Below are positions 1 through 5,870 of a stretch of 7,952 nucleotides of DNA, in pieces; the first letter of the stretch is position 1, and every line of letters begins with the position of its first letter. The notes below the pieces were generated by a model. The model did no database searches and was not told where the DNA came from. It saw only the letters and a list, made by a program, of their open reading frames with translations. Made by a program: the position numbers and the translations under genes. The DNA comes from Acetobacteraceae bacterium. GTDB lineage: Bacteria > Pseudomonadota > Alphaproteobacteria > Acetobacterales > Acetobacteraceae. The stretch is taken from the NCBI GenBank assembly GCA_003133265.1, contig PKWQ01000018.1, forward strand, positions 1 through 7,952, read 5' to 3'.

Positions 1-662
1 TGCGCGACTGGGTGACCAACGTCCGCGACACCTTCTATGTGATCGGCTCGGTGGCCGGTCCGGCGCCCTACCCGGCCATGGTGCGCGACTTCCAGCGGGT
101 GATCGGCGACGAGGCGCGCGAGCAACTGCTCGCGCGCCTTGGGCGCCTGCCCGACGAGGTCGTCGCCTGTGTCGGCGGGGGCTCAAACGCCATGGGCCTG
201 TTCTGCGCGTTTCGTGAGGACCCGGTGCGCTTGACCGGGGTCGAGGCCGCCGGCGAGGGGCTCGACAGCGCCCGTCACGGCGCCTCGCTGTCGCGCGGTC
301 GCCCTGGTGTCTTGCACGGCTCGTTCTCCTACTTGCTGCAGGATGCCTGGGGCCAGGTCGCGGAGGCCCACTCGGTCTCGGCCGGCCTGGACTACCCGGG
401 AGTCGGGCCAGAGCACTCGTGGCTCAAAGACAGCGGCCGGGCCGTCTATGCTGCCGCTACCGACGTCGAGGCGCTTGCTGCGTTTCGGGCGACCGCCGAG
501 CTCGAGGGCATCATTCCGGCCCTGGAGCCGGCGCACGCGCTGGCGCATGTGGCGAAGATCGCGCCGGAAATGAGCGCGGACCAGATCATCCTGATGAATC
601 TCTGCGGCCGGGGCGACAAGGACATCTTCACCGTGGCCGATCATCTCGGCTTCAAGATATGA
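1..662 (+). CDS. trpB: Tryptophan synthase beta subunit, C-terminal part (5' end outside window)
   Basis: TrpB is the PLP enzyme that condenses indole, delivered through a tunnel from TrpA, with L-serine to give L-tryptophan. The frame is open from base 3 and enters from the left edge, so about 219 residues of a protein usually near 400 are seen; the catalytic lysine lies outside. Visible family landmarks are RDWVTNV near the left edge, the VAGPAPYPAMVRDFQ stretch, the PLP-phosphate loop GGGSNA (bases 174-191), EAAGEGLDS, the PGVGPEHS segment, GIIPALE with the glutamate that contacts the PLP ring region, and GRGDKDIFTV near the end. The residue that pairs with the PLP pyridine nitrogen in Salmonella TrpB (Ser377) is a cysteine here (NLCGRGDKD, codon 603-605). 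Leucine codons are mixed (about 9 of 20 CTG by hand count), unlike trpA downstream. The TGA stop sits in an ATGA with a possible trpA start. The family call is secure. Confidence 0.97.
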   Translation, partial: RDWVTNVRDTFYVIGSVAGPAPYPAMVRDFQRVIGDEAREQLLARLGRLPDEVVACVGGGSNAMGLFCAFREDPVRLTGVEAAGEGLDSARHGASLSRGRPGVLHGSFSYLLQDAWGQVAEAHSVSAGLDYPGVGPEHSWLKDSGRAVYAAATDVEALAAFRATAELEGIIPALEPAHALAHVAKIAPEMSADQIILMNLCGRGDKDIFTVADHLGFKI

Positions 663-676
663 CGGGGGGCATGCAG

Positions 677-1519
677 ATGAACCGCATCGTCACCCGCTTT
701 GAGACACTCCGCGCCGAGGGCAGGGGCGCGCTGATCCCGTTCCTGGAAGCCTGGGACCCGGACGCCGCCACGTCGCTGGCGATTCTGCGCGGCATGCCCG
801 GCGCCGGCGCCGATCTGATCGAGATCGGCATGCCCTTCACCGACCCGATGGCGGATGGCCCGACCATCCAGGCCGCCGGCAAGCGCGCGCTGGCCGCCGG
901 GGCGACGGTTGCCCGCACGCTCGCCATGGTGCGCGACTTCCGCAAGGACGACCCGGCGACGCCGATCATCCTGATGGGCTATCTGAACCCGATCCTGTCC
1001 TACGGGCCGGAGCGGTTCTGCGTCGATGCCGCCGCGTCCGGCGTCGATGGGCTGATCGTCGTCGATCTGCCGACCGAGGAGGCCGATCTGCTGGTGCCCT
1101 TCGCCACCGCGAACCGGCTCGACATCATCCGCCTGGTGGCGCCGACCACGGACGACCAGCGCATGCCGCTGGTGCTGAACGGCAGCTCGGGCTTCGTCTA
1201 CTACGTCTCCATCACCGGCATCACCGGCACCCGCACGGCGAGTGCGGCGGAGTTGAAGGCGGCGATCCCGCGCATCCGCAGGGTCACCGATCTGCCGATC
1301 GCCGTCGGCTTCGGCGTCCGCACGCCGGAGCAGGCGGCGGAGGCGGTGCGCAGCGGCGACGCGGCGGTGGTCGCCTCGGCGCTGATCGACACGCTGCGCG
1401 CCAACCTGGACGAGCACGGCAAGGCCCGGCCCGACGCGGTGCGCAAGGTGCTGGATCAGGTGCGCGGGCTGGCCGAAGGCGTGCGCGGCGCACGCGGCAA
1501 TGGGGTCCCTGGAACATGA
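677..1519 (+). CDS. trpA: Tryptophan synthase alpha subunit
   Basis: TrpA cleaves indole-3-glycerol phosphate to indole and glyceraldehyde-3-phosphate, and indole passes to TrpB. It is a 280-residue TIM barrel (E. coli 268). I chose ATG 677 because it puts the catalytic residues at E49 (LIEIG) and D60 (DPMADG), and the active-site tyrosine at Y175, exactly as in E. coli. It also has a G-run (664-668) eight bases upstream. ATG 671 and ATG 659 (overlapping the trpB stop as ATGA) are in frame and cannot be excluded. Other landmarks are P53-F54-T55-D56, GYLNPIL (101-107), VSITGITG (177-184) and GFGV (211-214). Two positions differ from the usual consensus: W26 in AWDPD, where most proteins have G-D-P, and A233-S234 in the phosphate-binding VGS motif, where glycine is usual. 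The last four bases overlap accD. Confidence 0.96.
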   Translation: MNRIVTRFETLRAEGRGALIPFLEAWDPDAATSLAILRGMPGAGADLIEIGMPFTDPMADGPTIQAAGKRALAAGATVARTLAMVRDFRKDDPATPIILMGYLNPILSYGPERFCVDAAASGVDGLIVVDLPTEEADLLVPFATANRLDIIRLVAPTTDDQRMPLVLNGSSGFVYYVSITGITGTRTASAAELKAAIPRIRRVTDLPIAVGFGVRTPEQAAEAVRSGDAAVVASALIDTLRANLDEHGKARPDAVRKVLDQVRGLAEGVRGARGNGVPGT

Positions 1520-2376
1520 GCTGGCTGACCGAGGTTCTGCGGCCGAAAATCCGCACCCTGTTCGCGCGCCGGGAGGTGCCGGAAAATCTCTGGCACCAGT
1601 GCCCGAACTGCCAGCAGATGATCTTCCATAGCGATCTGGAAGCGAACGTGAAGGTCTGCACCCAGTGCGGCTTCCACATGCGCGCAACCGCCACCGAGCG
1701 GCTGGCCTGGACGCTGGACGCGGGCTTCACCCGCATCGAGCTGCCGAAGGTGCCGGCCGATCCGCTGCGCTTCCGCGATTCCAAGCGTTATGTCGACCGG
1801 CTGAAGGAGACGCGGGAAAAAACCCATATGGACGACGCCATCCTCGTCGCCCACGGCACCATCCAGGGCCACAAGGCGGTGGTGGCGGCGATGGCGTTCG
1901 AGTTCATGGGCGGCTCGATGGGCGCGGGTGTCGGCGAGGCGCTGGTGGCCGCCGCGCGGCTCGCGGTGTTGCAGGGCGCGCCGCTGGTGGTCTTCACCGC
2001 CTCGGGCGGCGCGCGCATGCAGGAAGGCGCGATCAGCCTGATGCAGATGCCGCGCAGCATCATCGCGACGCGGCTGGTCAAGGAAGCCGGGTTGCCGTTC
2101 ATCGTGGTGCTGACCGATCCCACCACCGGCGGCGTGACCGCCAGCTTCGCCATGCTGGGCGACATCCAGATCGCCGAACCCGGCGCGCTGATCGGCTTCG
2201 CCGGCGCGCGGGTGATCGAGCAGACGGTGCGTGAGAAGCTGCCGGAAGGTTTCCAGCGCGCCGAATATCTGCATCAGCACGGCATCGTCGATCTCGTGGT
2301 CGCGCGCTCCGAAATGCGGGCGACGCTCGCCCGGCTGATCGGCTGCCTGCTGGTCAAGGAAATCGCGGCGGCGTGA
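1516..2376 (+). CDS. accD: Acetyl-CoA carboxylase carboxyltransferase subunit beta
   Basis: AccD pairs with AccA (not in this window) as the carboxyltransferase that moves CO2 from biotin on AccB to acetyl-CoA, giving malonyl-CoA for fatty-acid synthesis in the cytoplasm. It has 286 residues (E. coli 304). The N-terminal zinc ribbon is complete, with C29-x2-C32 and C48-x2-C51. The crotonase-fold carboxyltransferase domain follows, with glycine-rich FMGGSMG (130-136), FTASGGARMQEG (160-171) and DPTTGGVTASFA (201-212), the last two contributing backbone-amide oxyanion and CoA sites in this family, then GFAGARVIEQT and LPEGFQRAEY near the C-terminus. The ATG lies in an ATGA overlap with the trpA stop, with only a weak G-rich Shine-Dalgarno inside trpA, so translational coupling is likely. 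The TGA stop lies in a GTGA at the start of a tandem duplication leading to folC. Confidence 0.97.
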   Translation: MSWLTEVLRPKIRTLFARREVPENLWHQCPNCQQMIFHSDLEANVKVCTQCGFHMRATATERLAWTLDAGFTRIELPKVPADPLRFRDSKRYVDRLKETREKTHMDDAILVAHGTIQGHKAVVAAMAFEFMGGSMGAGVGEALVAAARLAVLQGAPLVVFTASGGARMQEGAISLMQMPRSIIATRLVKEAGLPFIVVLTDPTTGGVTASFAMLGDIQIAEPGALIGFAGARVIEQTVREKLPEGFQRAEYLHQHGIVDLVVARSEMRATLARLIGCLLVKEIAAA

Positions 2377-2428
2377 GCGCGCAGGTCGAGGGCGTCGCCG
2401 CGTGAGCGCGCGGGTCGAGGGCGTCGTC
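2371..2428 (+). repeat. 29-base imperfect tandem duplication across the accD/folC junction
   Basis: Copy 1 is 2371-2399 and copy 2 is 2400-2428. They match at 27 of 29 positions, differing only by transitions at 2383/2412 (a/g) and 2398/2427 (c/t). Each copy begins with GCGTGAGCGCG, so each carries a GTGA. In copy 1 the TGA is the accD stop; in copy 2 the GTG is the best folC start. The GAGGG in copy 1 (2388-2392) sits nine bases before the folC GTG and may serve as its Shine-Dalgarno. The period is not a multiple of three, so the copies are read in different frames relative to folC. It looks like a local slippage or duplication event that kept overlap-type coupling. The repeat is seen directly; its history is inferred. 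Confidence 0.9.
2373..2405 (+). CDS. Possible 10-codon mini-ORF between accD and folC
   Basis: The first copy of the tandem duplication provides a GTG that overlaps the accD stop as GTGA (2373-2376). It opens a frame reading MSAQVEGVAA and ends at TGA 2403-2405, which overlaps the folC GTG as a second GTGA. An AAGGA at 2356-2360 lies twelve bases upstream. The peptide is almost identical to the start of FolC (MSARVEGVVA), so it is best viewed as a relic of a duplicated folC start that now passes terminating ribosomes from accD on to folC. I cannot tell whether it is translated. Its value may be only as a re-initiation relay, and the peptide itself need not have a function. Confidence 0.25.
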   Translation: MSAQVEGVAA

Positions 2429-3670
2429 GCCCGCCTGCACGGGCTGCATCCGCGGCTGATCGACCTCAGCCTGGACCGGCTGATCGTCTTGCTCGGCAAG
2501 CTCGGCCATCCCGAGCAGCGCCTGCCGCCGGTGATCCATGTCGCCGGCACCAACGGCAAGGGCAGCACCTGCGCCTTCCTGCGCGCCATCGGCGAGGCGG
2601 CCGGAATGCGGGTGCATGTCTACACCTCGCCGCATCTGGTGCGCTTCAACGAGCGCATCCGCCTTGCCGGCGCGCTGGTCTCCGACACCGATCTGGCGGA
2701 CGCGCTGGAGGAGATCGAGCGCGTCAACGCCGGCGACCCGATCACCGTGTTCGAGGTCATCACCGCCGTCGCGCTGTATCTGTTCGCCAAGGTGCCGGCC
2801 GATCTGTGCGTGCTGGAAGTCGGCCTGGGCGGACGCGGCGATGCGACCAACGTGATCGCGCGGCCGGCGGCGTCGGCCATCACCTCGGTCTCGCTCGATC
2901 ATCGGGAGCTGCTGGGCGAGACGCTGGCGGCGATCGCGGCGGAGAAGGCGGGCATCCTGAAGCAAGACGTGCCGGTCGCCATCGGCGCGCAGGCGCCGGA
3001 GGTACTTGCCACATTGATGGAGATCGCCGCGCGCATCGGTGCGCCGGTGGCGCTGCGTGGGCGGGACTGGGACATAGTGCCGGGCGGCGTGGGCTTTCGC
3101 TTTACCGATGCGCGCGGCGCGCTCGATCTGCCGCCGCCGTCGCTGCCCGGGCTGTTTCAGATGGACAATGCCGGCATCGCCATCGCCGCGCTACGTGCCG
3201 CCGGGCTTGCGGTGCCGGATGCGGCCTTCGCCGCCGGGGTGGCGTCCGCCGAATGGCCGGCGCGGCTGCAACGCCTGACCGGACGGCTGGCGGCGCTGCT
3301 GCCGGCGGACTGGGAGCTATGGCTGGATGGCGGGCACAACCCGGGCGCCGGAATGGTGCTGGCCGAGCATCTGGCCGGCTGGGCCGACCGGCCGGTGCAT
3401 CTGGTGGTGGGGATGAAGCAGGCGAAGGACTCCGCCGAATTCCTGCGCCCGATGCTGCCGCACGCCGCGACGGCCTGGGCGGTGGCGGAGCCGGGTCAGC
3501 ATCTGGCGCTGCCGGTGGAGGCGATCATCGCCGCATCCGGCGGCGTGGCGCGGCCGGGCCCGCTGATCGCGGATGCCTTGAAGGCCATCCCGCGCGGCAC
3601 CGGGCCGGCGCGGGTGCTGATCTGCGGCAGCCTGTATCTGGCCGGCGAGGTGCTGAAGCTGGACGGGTAA
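2402..3670 (+). CDS. folC: Folylpolyglutamate synthase / dihydrofolate synthase
   Basis: FolC is an ATP-dependent Mur-ligase-family enzyme that adds L-glutamate to dihydropteroate and then extends the gamma-glutamyl tail of folates. It has 422 residues, normal for the family. Motifs in order are ARLHGLHPRLIDLSLDRL at the N-terminus, the P-loop GTNGKGST (49-56), YTSPHL (74-79) with FNERI, FEVITA (117-122), LEVGLGGRGDATN (138-150), SLDH (164-167), AEKAGIL (180-186) containing the lysine that is carbamylated in this family, FQMDNA (252-257), WPARLQRL (285-292), and DGGHNP (309-314) opening the C-terminal domain, where DGAHNP is commoner. The start is GTG 2402; homologous N-termini of the xxARLxxLHPxxIDLSLDR type support it. 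It is the last gene of the trpBA-accD-folC run. The TAA stop is two bases from the stop of the convergent gene, leaving no room for an intergenic terminator. Confidence 0.95.
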   Translation: MSARVEGVVARLHGLHPRLIDLSLDRLIVLLGKLGHPEQRLPPVIHVAGTNGKGSTCAFLRAIGEAAGMRVHVYTSPHLVRFNERIRLAGALVSDTDLADALEEIERVNAGDPITVFEVITAVALYLFAKVPADLCVLEVGLGGRGDATNVIARPAASAITSVSLDHRELLGETLAAIAAEKAGILKQDVPVAIGAQAPEVLATLMEIAARIGAPVALRGRDWDIVPGGVGFRFTDARGALDLPPPSLPGLFQMDNAGIAIAALRAAGLAVPDAAFAAGVASAEWPARLQRLTGRLAALLPADWELWLDGGHNPGAGMVLAEHLAGWADRPVHLVVGMKQAKDSAEFLRPMLPHAATAWAVAEPGQHLALPVEAIIAASGGVARPGPLIADALKAIPRGTGPARVLICGSLYLAGEVLKLDG

Positions 3671-3672
3671 GG

Positions 3673-4482
3673 TTAGTCCTTCCGCGAATACTCGATCGCG
3701 CAGTACGCGCCGCCCATGTAGCGCTCGGTCACCGGATCGCCGCTGACCTTGCCGGCGAGTTGCCCGGCGAACCCGTCGGCGCTGTCGCGTGGCGCCCAGC
3801 CGAGCTGTTCGCGTCCGTCCTTGCCCCACCAGGTCATCCGCTCGTTGGCCGACGCGCCCCAGATCACGCGGCAGCCGCCGAGCGTCTCGGTCACCACGGT
3901 GCGCACGATCAGCCGCGCCAGGTCGGGAAACGACAGCCAGGACGCCAGCATGCGCGCGTCCACCGGCTCGGGTATGGCCGAGCCGATGCGGATGAACACG
4001 CTCTCCACCCCGTGCTTGTGCCAGTACATCCGGCCCATCAGCTCGCCATACGCCTTCGACAGCCCGTAATAGCCGTCGGGCAGGAAGTCGCAGTCGGCAT
4101 CTATGGTCTCGCTGCGCTCGTGAAAGCCGATCGAATGGTTGGAGGAGGCGAACACCACCCGCGCGCCCTCGCGCCGCGCCGCTTCGTAGACGTGGTACAG
4201 GCCACGGATGTTGGGGCCGAGCACTTCCTCGAACGGGCGCTCCACCGACACGCCGCCGAAATGCAGGATGGTGCCGCAGCCCTCGGCCAGCCGCAGCAGC
4301 GCCACGCCGTCGTTCAGGTCCACCCGGGTGAAGCTGGCTCCGGCCGGCAGCGGATCGGGGAACGGGGCGATGTCGGTCAGCTTCAGCGCGAAGCCCTCGG
4401 TGGCCAGGGCCTTGGCCAGCATGCGGCCGAGATTGCCGGACGCACCAGTGAGCAGGATCGGTTTTTGCGGGAATTCGGTCAT
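3673..4482 (-). CDS. udh: Uronate dehydrogenase-like NAD-dependent oxidoreductase
   Basis: This is a 269-residue extended short-chain dehydrogenase. The NAD-binding GASGNLG (13-19) lies at the N-terminus, D37 is placed to bind adenosine ribose, and the catalytic Y139-x3-K143 lies in YGLSKAYGE. The match to the Agrobacterium uronate dehydrogenase pattern is extensive as I recall it: HFGGVSVERPFE (74-85), NIRGLYHVYEAAR, FASSNHSIG (111-119), PDGYYGLSK, RIGSAIPEP followed by R177-M-L, WGASAN and LGW. Known members oxidise D-galacturonate or D-glucuronate to the aldarolactone with NAD+ in the cytoplasm. The SSNH and the arginine after PEP are substrate-contacting positions in that family. No uronate transporter, lactonase or aldarate dehydratase is adjacent, so the substrate is an inference. 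A related sugar or nucleotide-sugar dehydrogenase is the alternative. ATG 4482 is preceded by a strong AGGAGA. Confidence 0.82.
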   Translation of the reverse strand: MTEFPQKPILLTGASGNLGRMLAKALATEGFALKLTDIAPFPDPLPAGASFTRVDLNDGVALLRLAEGCGTILHFGGVSVERPFEEVLGPNIRGLYHVYEAARREGARVVFASSNHSIGFHERSETIDADCDFLPDGYYGLSKAYGELMGRMYWHKHGVESVFIRIGSAIPEPVDARMLASWLSFPDLARLIVRTVVTETLGGCRVIWGASANERMTWWGKDGREQLGWAPRDSADGFAGQLAGKVSGDPVTERYMGGAYCAIEYSRKD

Positions 4483-4532
4483 CGCTTGTCTCCTGGCTTG
4501 CGTCGCGTTCGGGCGCGCGGCAGGGTTCGACT
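4483..4532. other. 50-base divergent intergenic region
   Basis: This short spacer separates the divergently transcribed dehydrogenase and amidase genes. It holds AGGAGA for the left gene and AGGG (4522-4525, seven bases before ATG 4533) for the right gene. Both promoters must lie here or reach into the opposite coding region. I see no convincing -35/-10 pair and no strong palindrome in it. Confidence 0.6.
4489..4494 (-). promoter_or_regulatory. Ribosome binding site of the uronate dehydrogenase-like gene
   Basis: On the minus strand AGGAGA lies six bases before the ATG at 4482. It is the clearest Shine-Dalgarno sequence in the window and fixes the start. Confidence 0.75.
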
Positions 4533-5870
4533 ATGCGCACCATCGAAGACCACGTCCAAGCCCTCGCCACCGGCCGCGCCACCGCGCGCGAGCTGGTGGA
4601 AACCGCCCTGGCCCGCATCGCCGATCCCGCCGGGGAAGGCAGCCGGGCCTTCATCAAGGTCCATGCCACGCAGGCCCGCGCCATGGCGGACGCCACTGAC
4701 ACGCTGCGCCGCGCCGGCCGCGCGCCGAGCCGCTATGCCGGCATTCCGATCAGCCTGAAGGATTTGTTCGACATCGCCGGCGAACCCACGCCCGCCGGCT
4801 CGCGCGTGCTGGCGGACGCGCCACCGGCGGCGGCCAACGCGCCGGTCGTGGCGCGGATGCTGGCGCGGGGCTTCATCCCGGTCGGGCGGACCAACATGAC
4901 GGAGTTCGCCTTCTCCGGCCTCGGCATCAACCCGCATTACGGCACGCCGCGCAGCCCGTGGGACCGGCAAGCGGGGCGCATCCCGGGCGGCAGTTCCGCC
5001 GGGGGCGGGGTTTCGGTGGCCGACGGCATGGCGGTCGCCGCACTCGGCACCGATACCGGCGGCTCTTGCCGCATTCCGGCGGCGTTCTGCGGCGTCGTCG
5101 GCTACAAGCCGACCGCGCGGCGGGTGCCGATCGATGGCGTGCTGCCGCTCTCGCCCAGCCTCGATTCGGTCGGTCCGCTGGCGCCCTCGGTCGCCTGCGC
5201 CGCGACCGTCGATGCAATTCTGGCCGGCGCCGAACCCGCGCCGTTGGTGCCGCTGCCGCTCGCGGGGCTGCGGCTGGCGGTGCCGGAGAATATCATGCTG
5301 GATGGCATGGACGCGACGGTGGCCGCCGCGTTCGAGCGGGTGCTGTCCAAATTGAGCGCCAATGGGGCGAACATCCTGCGTGCCCGGTTCCCCGAATTCG
5401 AGCAGATCCCCACCGTGAACGCCGCCGGCGGCTTCACCGCTTCCGAGGCCTATGCCTGGCATCGGGCGCTGCTGGCCGAGAAGGGCGATCTGTATGACCC
5501 GCTGATCCGCAAGCGGATCGAGCGCGGCGCGCGCCAGTCGGCGGCGGACTATCTGGACCTGCTACCGGCGCGGCGGCGCATCGTCGCGTCATTCGACGCG
5601 CGCACGCGCGGGTTCGATGCGCTGATCCTGCCCACGGTGCCGATCGTCGCTCCGCGCATCGCCGATCTGGACGACGAGGCCGAGTACAATCGCGTCAACA
5701 TGCTGGTGCTGCGCAACTGCGCGGTGGGCAATTTCCTCGACCGCTGCGCGATCAGCCTGCCCGGCCACCGCTCGGGCGAGGCGGCGGTGGGGGTGATGCT
5801 GCTAGGCGAGACGCTGGGCGACGCGCGGCTGTTCTCTGTCGCGGCGGCCGTGGAGGCCGCGATCGGCTAA
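4533..5870 (+). CDS. Amidase signature (AS) family hydrolase
   Basis: This is a 445-residue amidase of the Ser-cisSer-Lys class, which cleaves carboxamide C-N bonds. The triad is visible as K76 (ISLKDLFD), cis-Ser S154 (PGGSSAGGG) and nucleophile S178 (DTGGSCRIPAAFCG). The spacing of 24 between the two serines matches known family members. RTNMTEFAFSGLGINPHYGTP (119-139) and GYKPT are further family stretches. The substrate is not determined by sequence. Automatic annotation may call it glutamyl-tRNA amidotransferase subunit A, but it is shorter than a usual GatA (about 485-495) and has no gatC or gatB beside it, so a stand-alone amidase is more likely. AGGG lies seven bases before the ATG. 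The TAA stop overlaps the TAG stop of the convergent downstream gene within CTAA. No signal peptide is apparent, so it is probably cytoplasmic. Confidence 0.9.
   Translation: MRTIEDHVQALATGRATARELVETALARIADPAGEGSRAFIKVHATQARAMADATDTLRRAGRAPSRYAGIPISLKDLFDIAGEPTPAGSRVLADAPPAAANAPVVARMLARGFIPVGRTNMTEFAFSGLGINPHYGTPRSPWDRQAGRIPGGSSAGGGVSVADGMAVAALGTDTGGSCRIPAAFCGVVGYKPTARRVPIDGVLPLSPSLDSVGPLAPSVACAATVDAILAGAEPAPLVPLPLAGLRLAVPENIMLDGMDATVAAAFERVLSKLSANGANILRARFPEFEQIPTVNAAGGFTASEAYAWHRALLAEKGDLYDPLIRKRIERGARQSAADYLDLLPARRRIVASFDARTRGFDALILPTVPIVAPRIADLDDEAEYNRVNMLVLRNCAVGNFLDRCAISLPGHRSGEAAVGVMLLGETLGDARLFSVAAAVEAAIG

Noticed and set aside
419..676. Upstream extension of trpA into trpB
   Set aside because: The frame is open far upstream, but that sequence overlaps conserved trpB and is not TrpA-like. 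Start 677 aligns E49 and D60 with E. coli numbering.
1456..2589. Long minus-strand frame opposite accD and the folC start
   Set aside because: Arg/Ala/His-rich shadow of accD with no domain signature.
4483..4532. Divergent promoter pair or operator
   Set aside because: No hexamers close to -35/-10 consensus with sensible spacing, and no strong palindrome, on either strand.
3317..4702. 461-codon minus-strand frame overlapping the dehydrogenase gene in another frame
   Set aside because: The in-frame dehydrogenase carries the NAD motif, YxxxK and an RBS; this alternative is a frame shadow.
2806..4758. 650-codon + strand open frame over folC, the dehydrogenase and the amidase start
   Set aside because: Product is Gly/Arg/Ala-rich and crosses three genes with clear family motifs in other frames. 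It is a codon-bias artefact.
4533..5870. Amidase read as the housekeeping GatA subunit
   Set aside because: Shorter than usual GatA and without gatB or gatC beside it; the triad alone only shows the amidase signature family.
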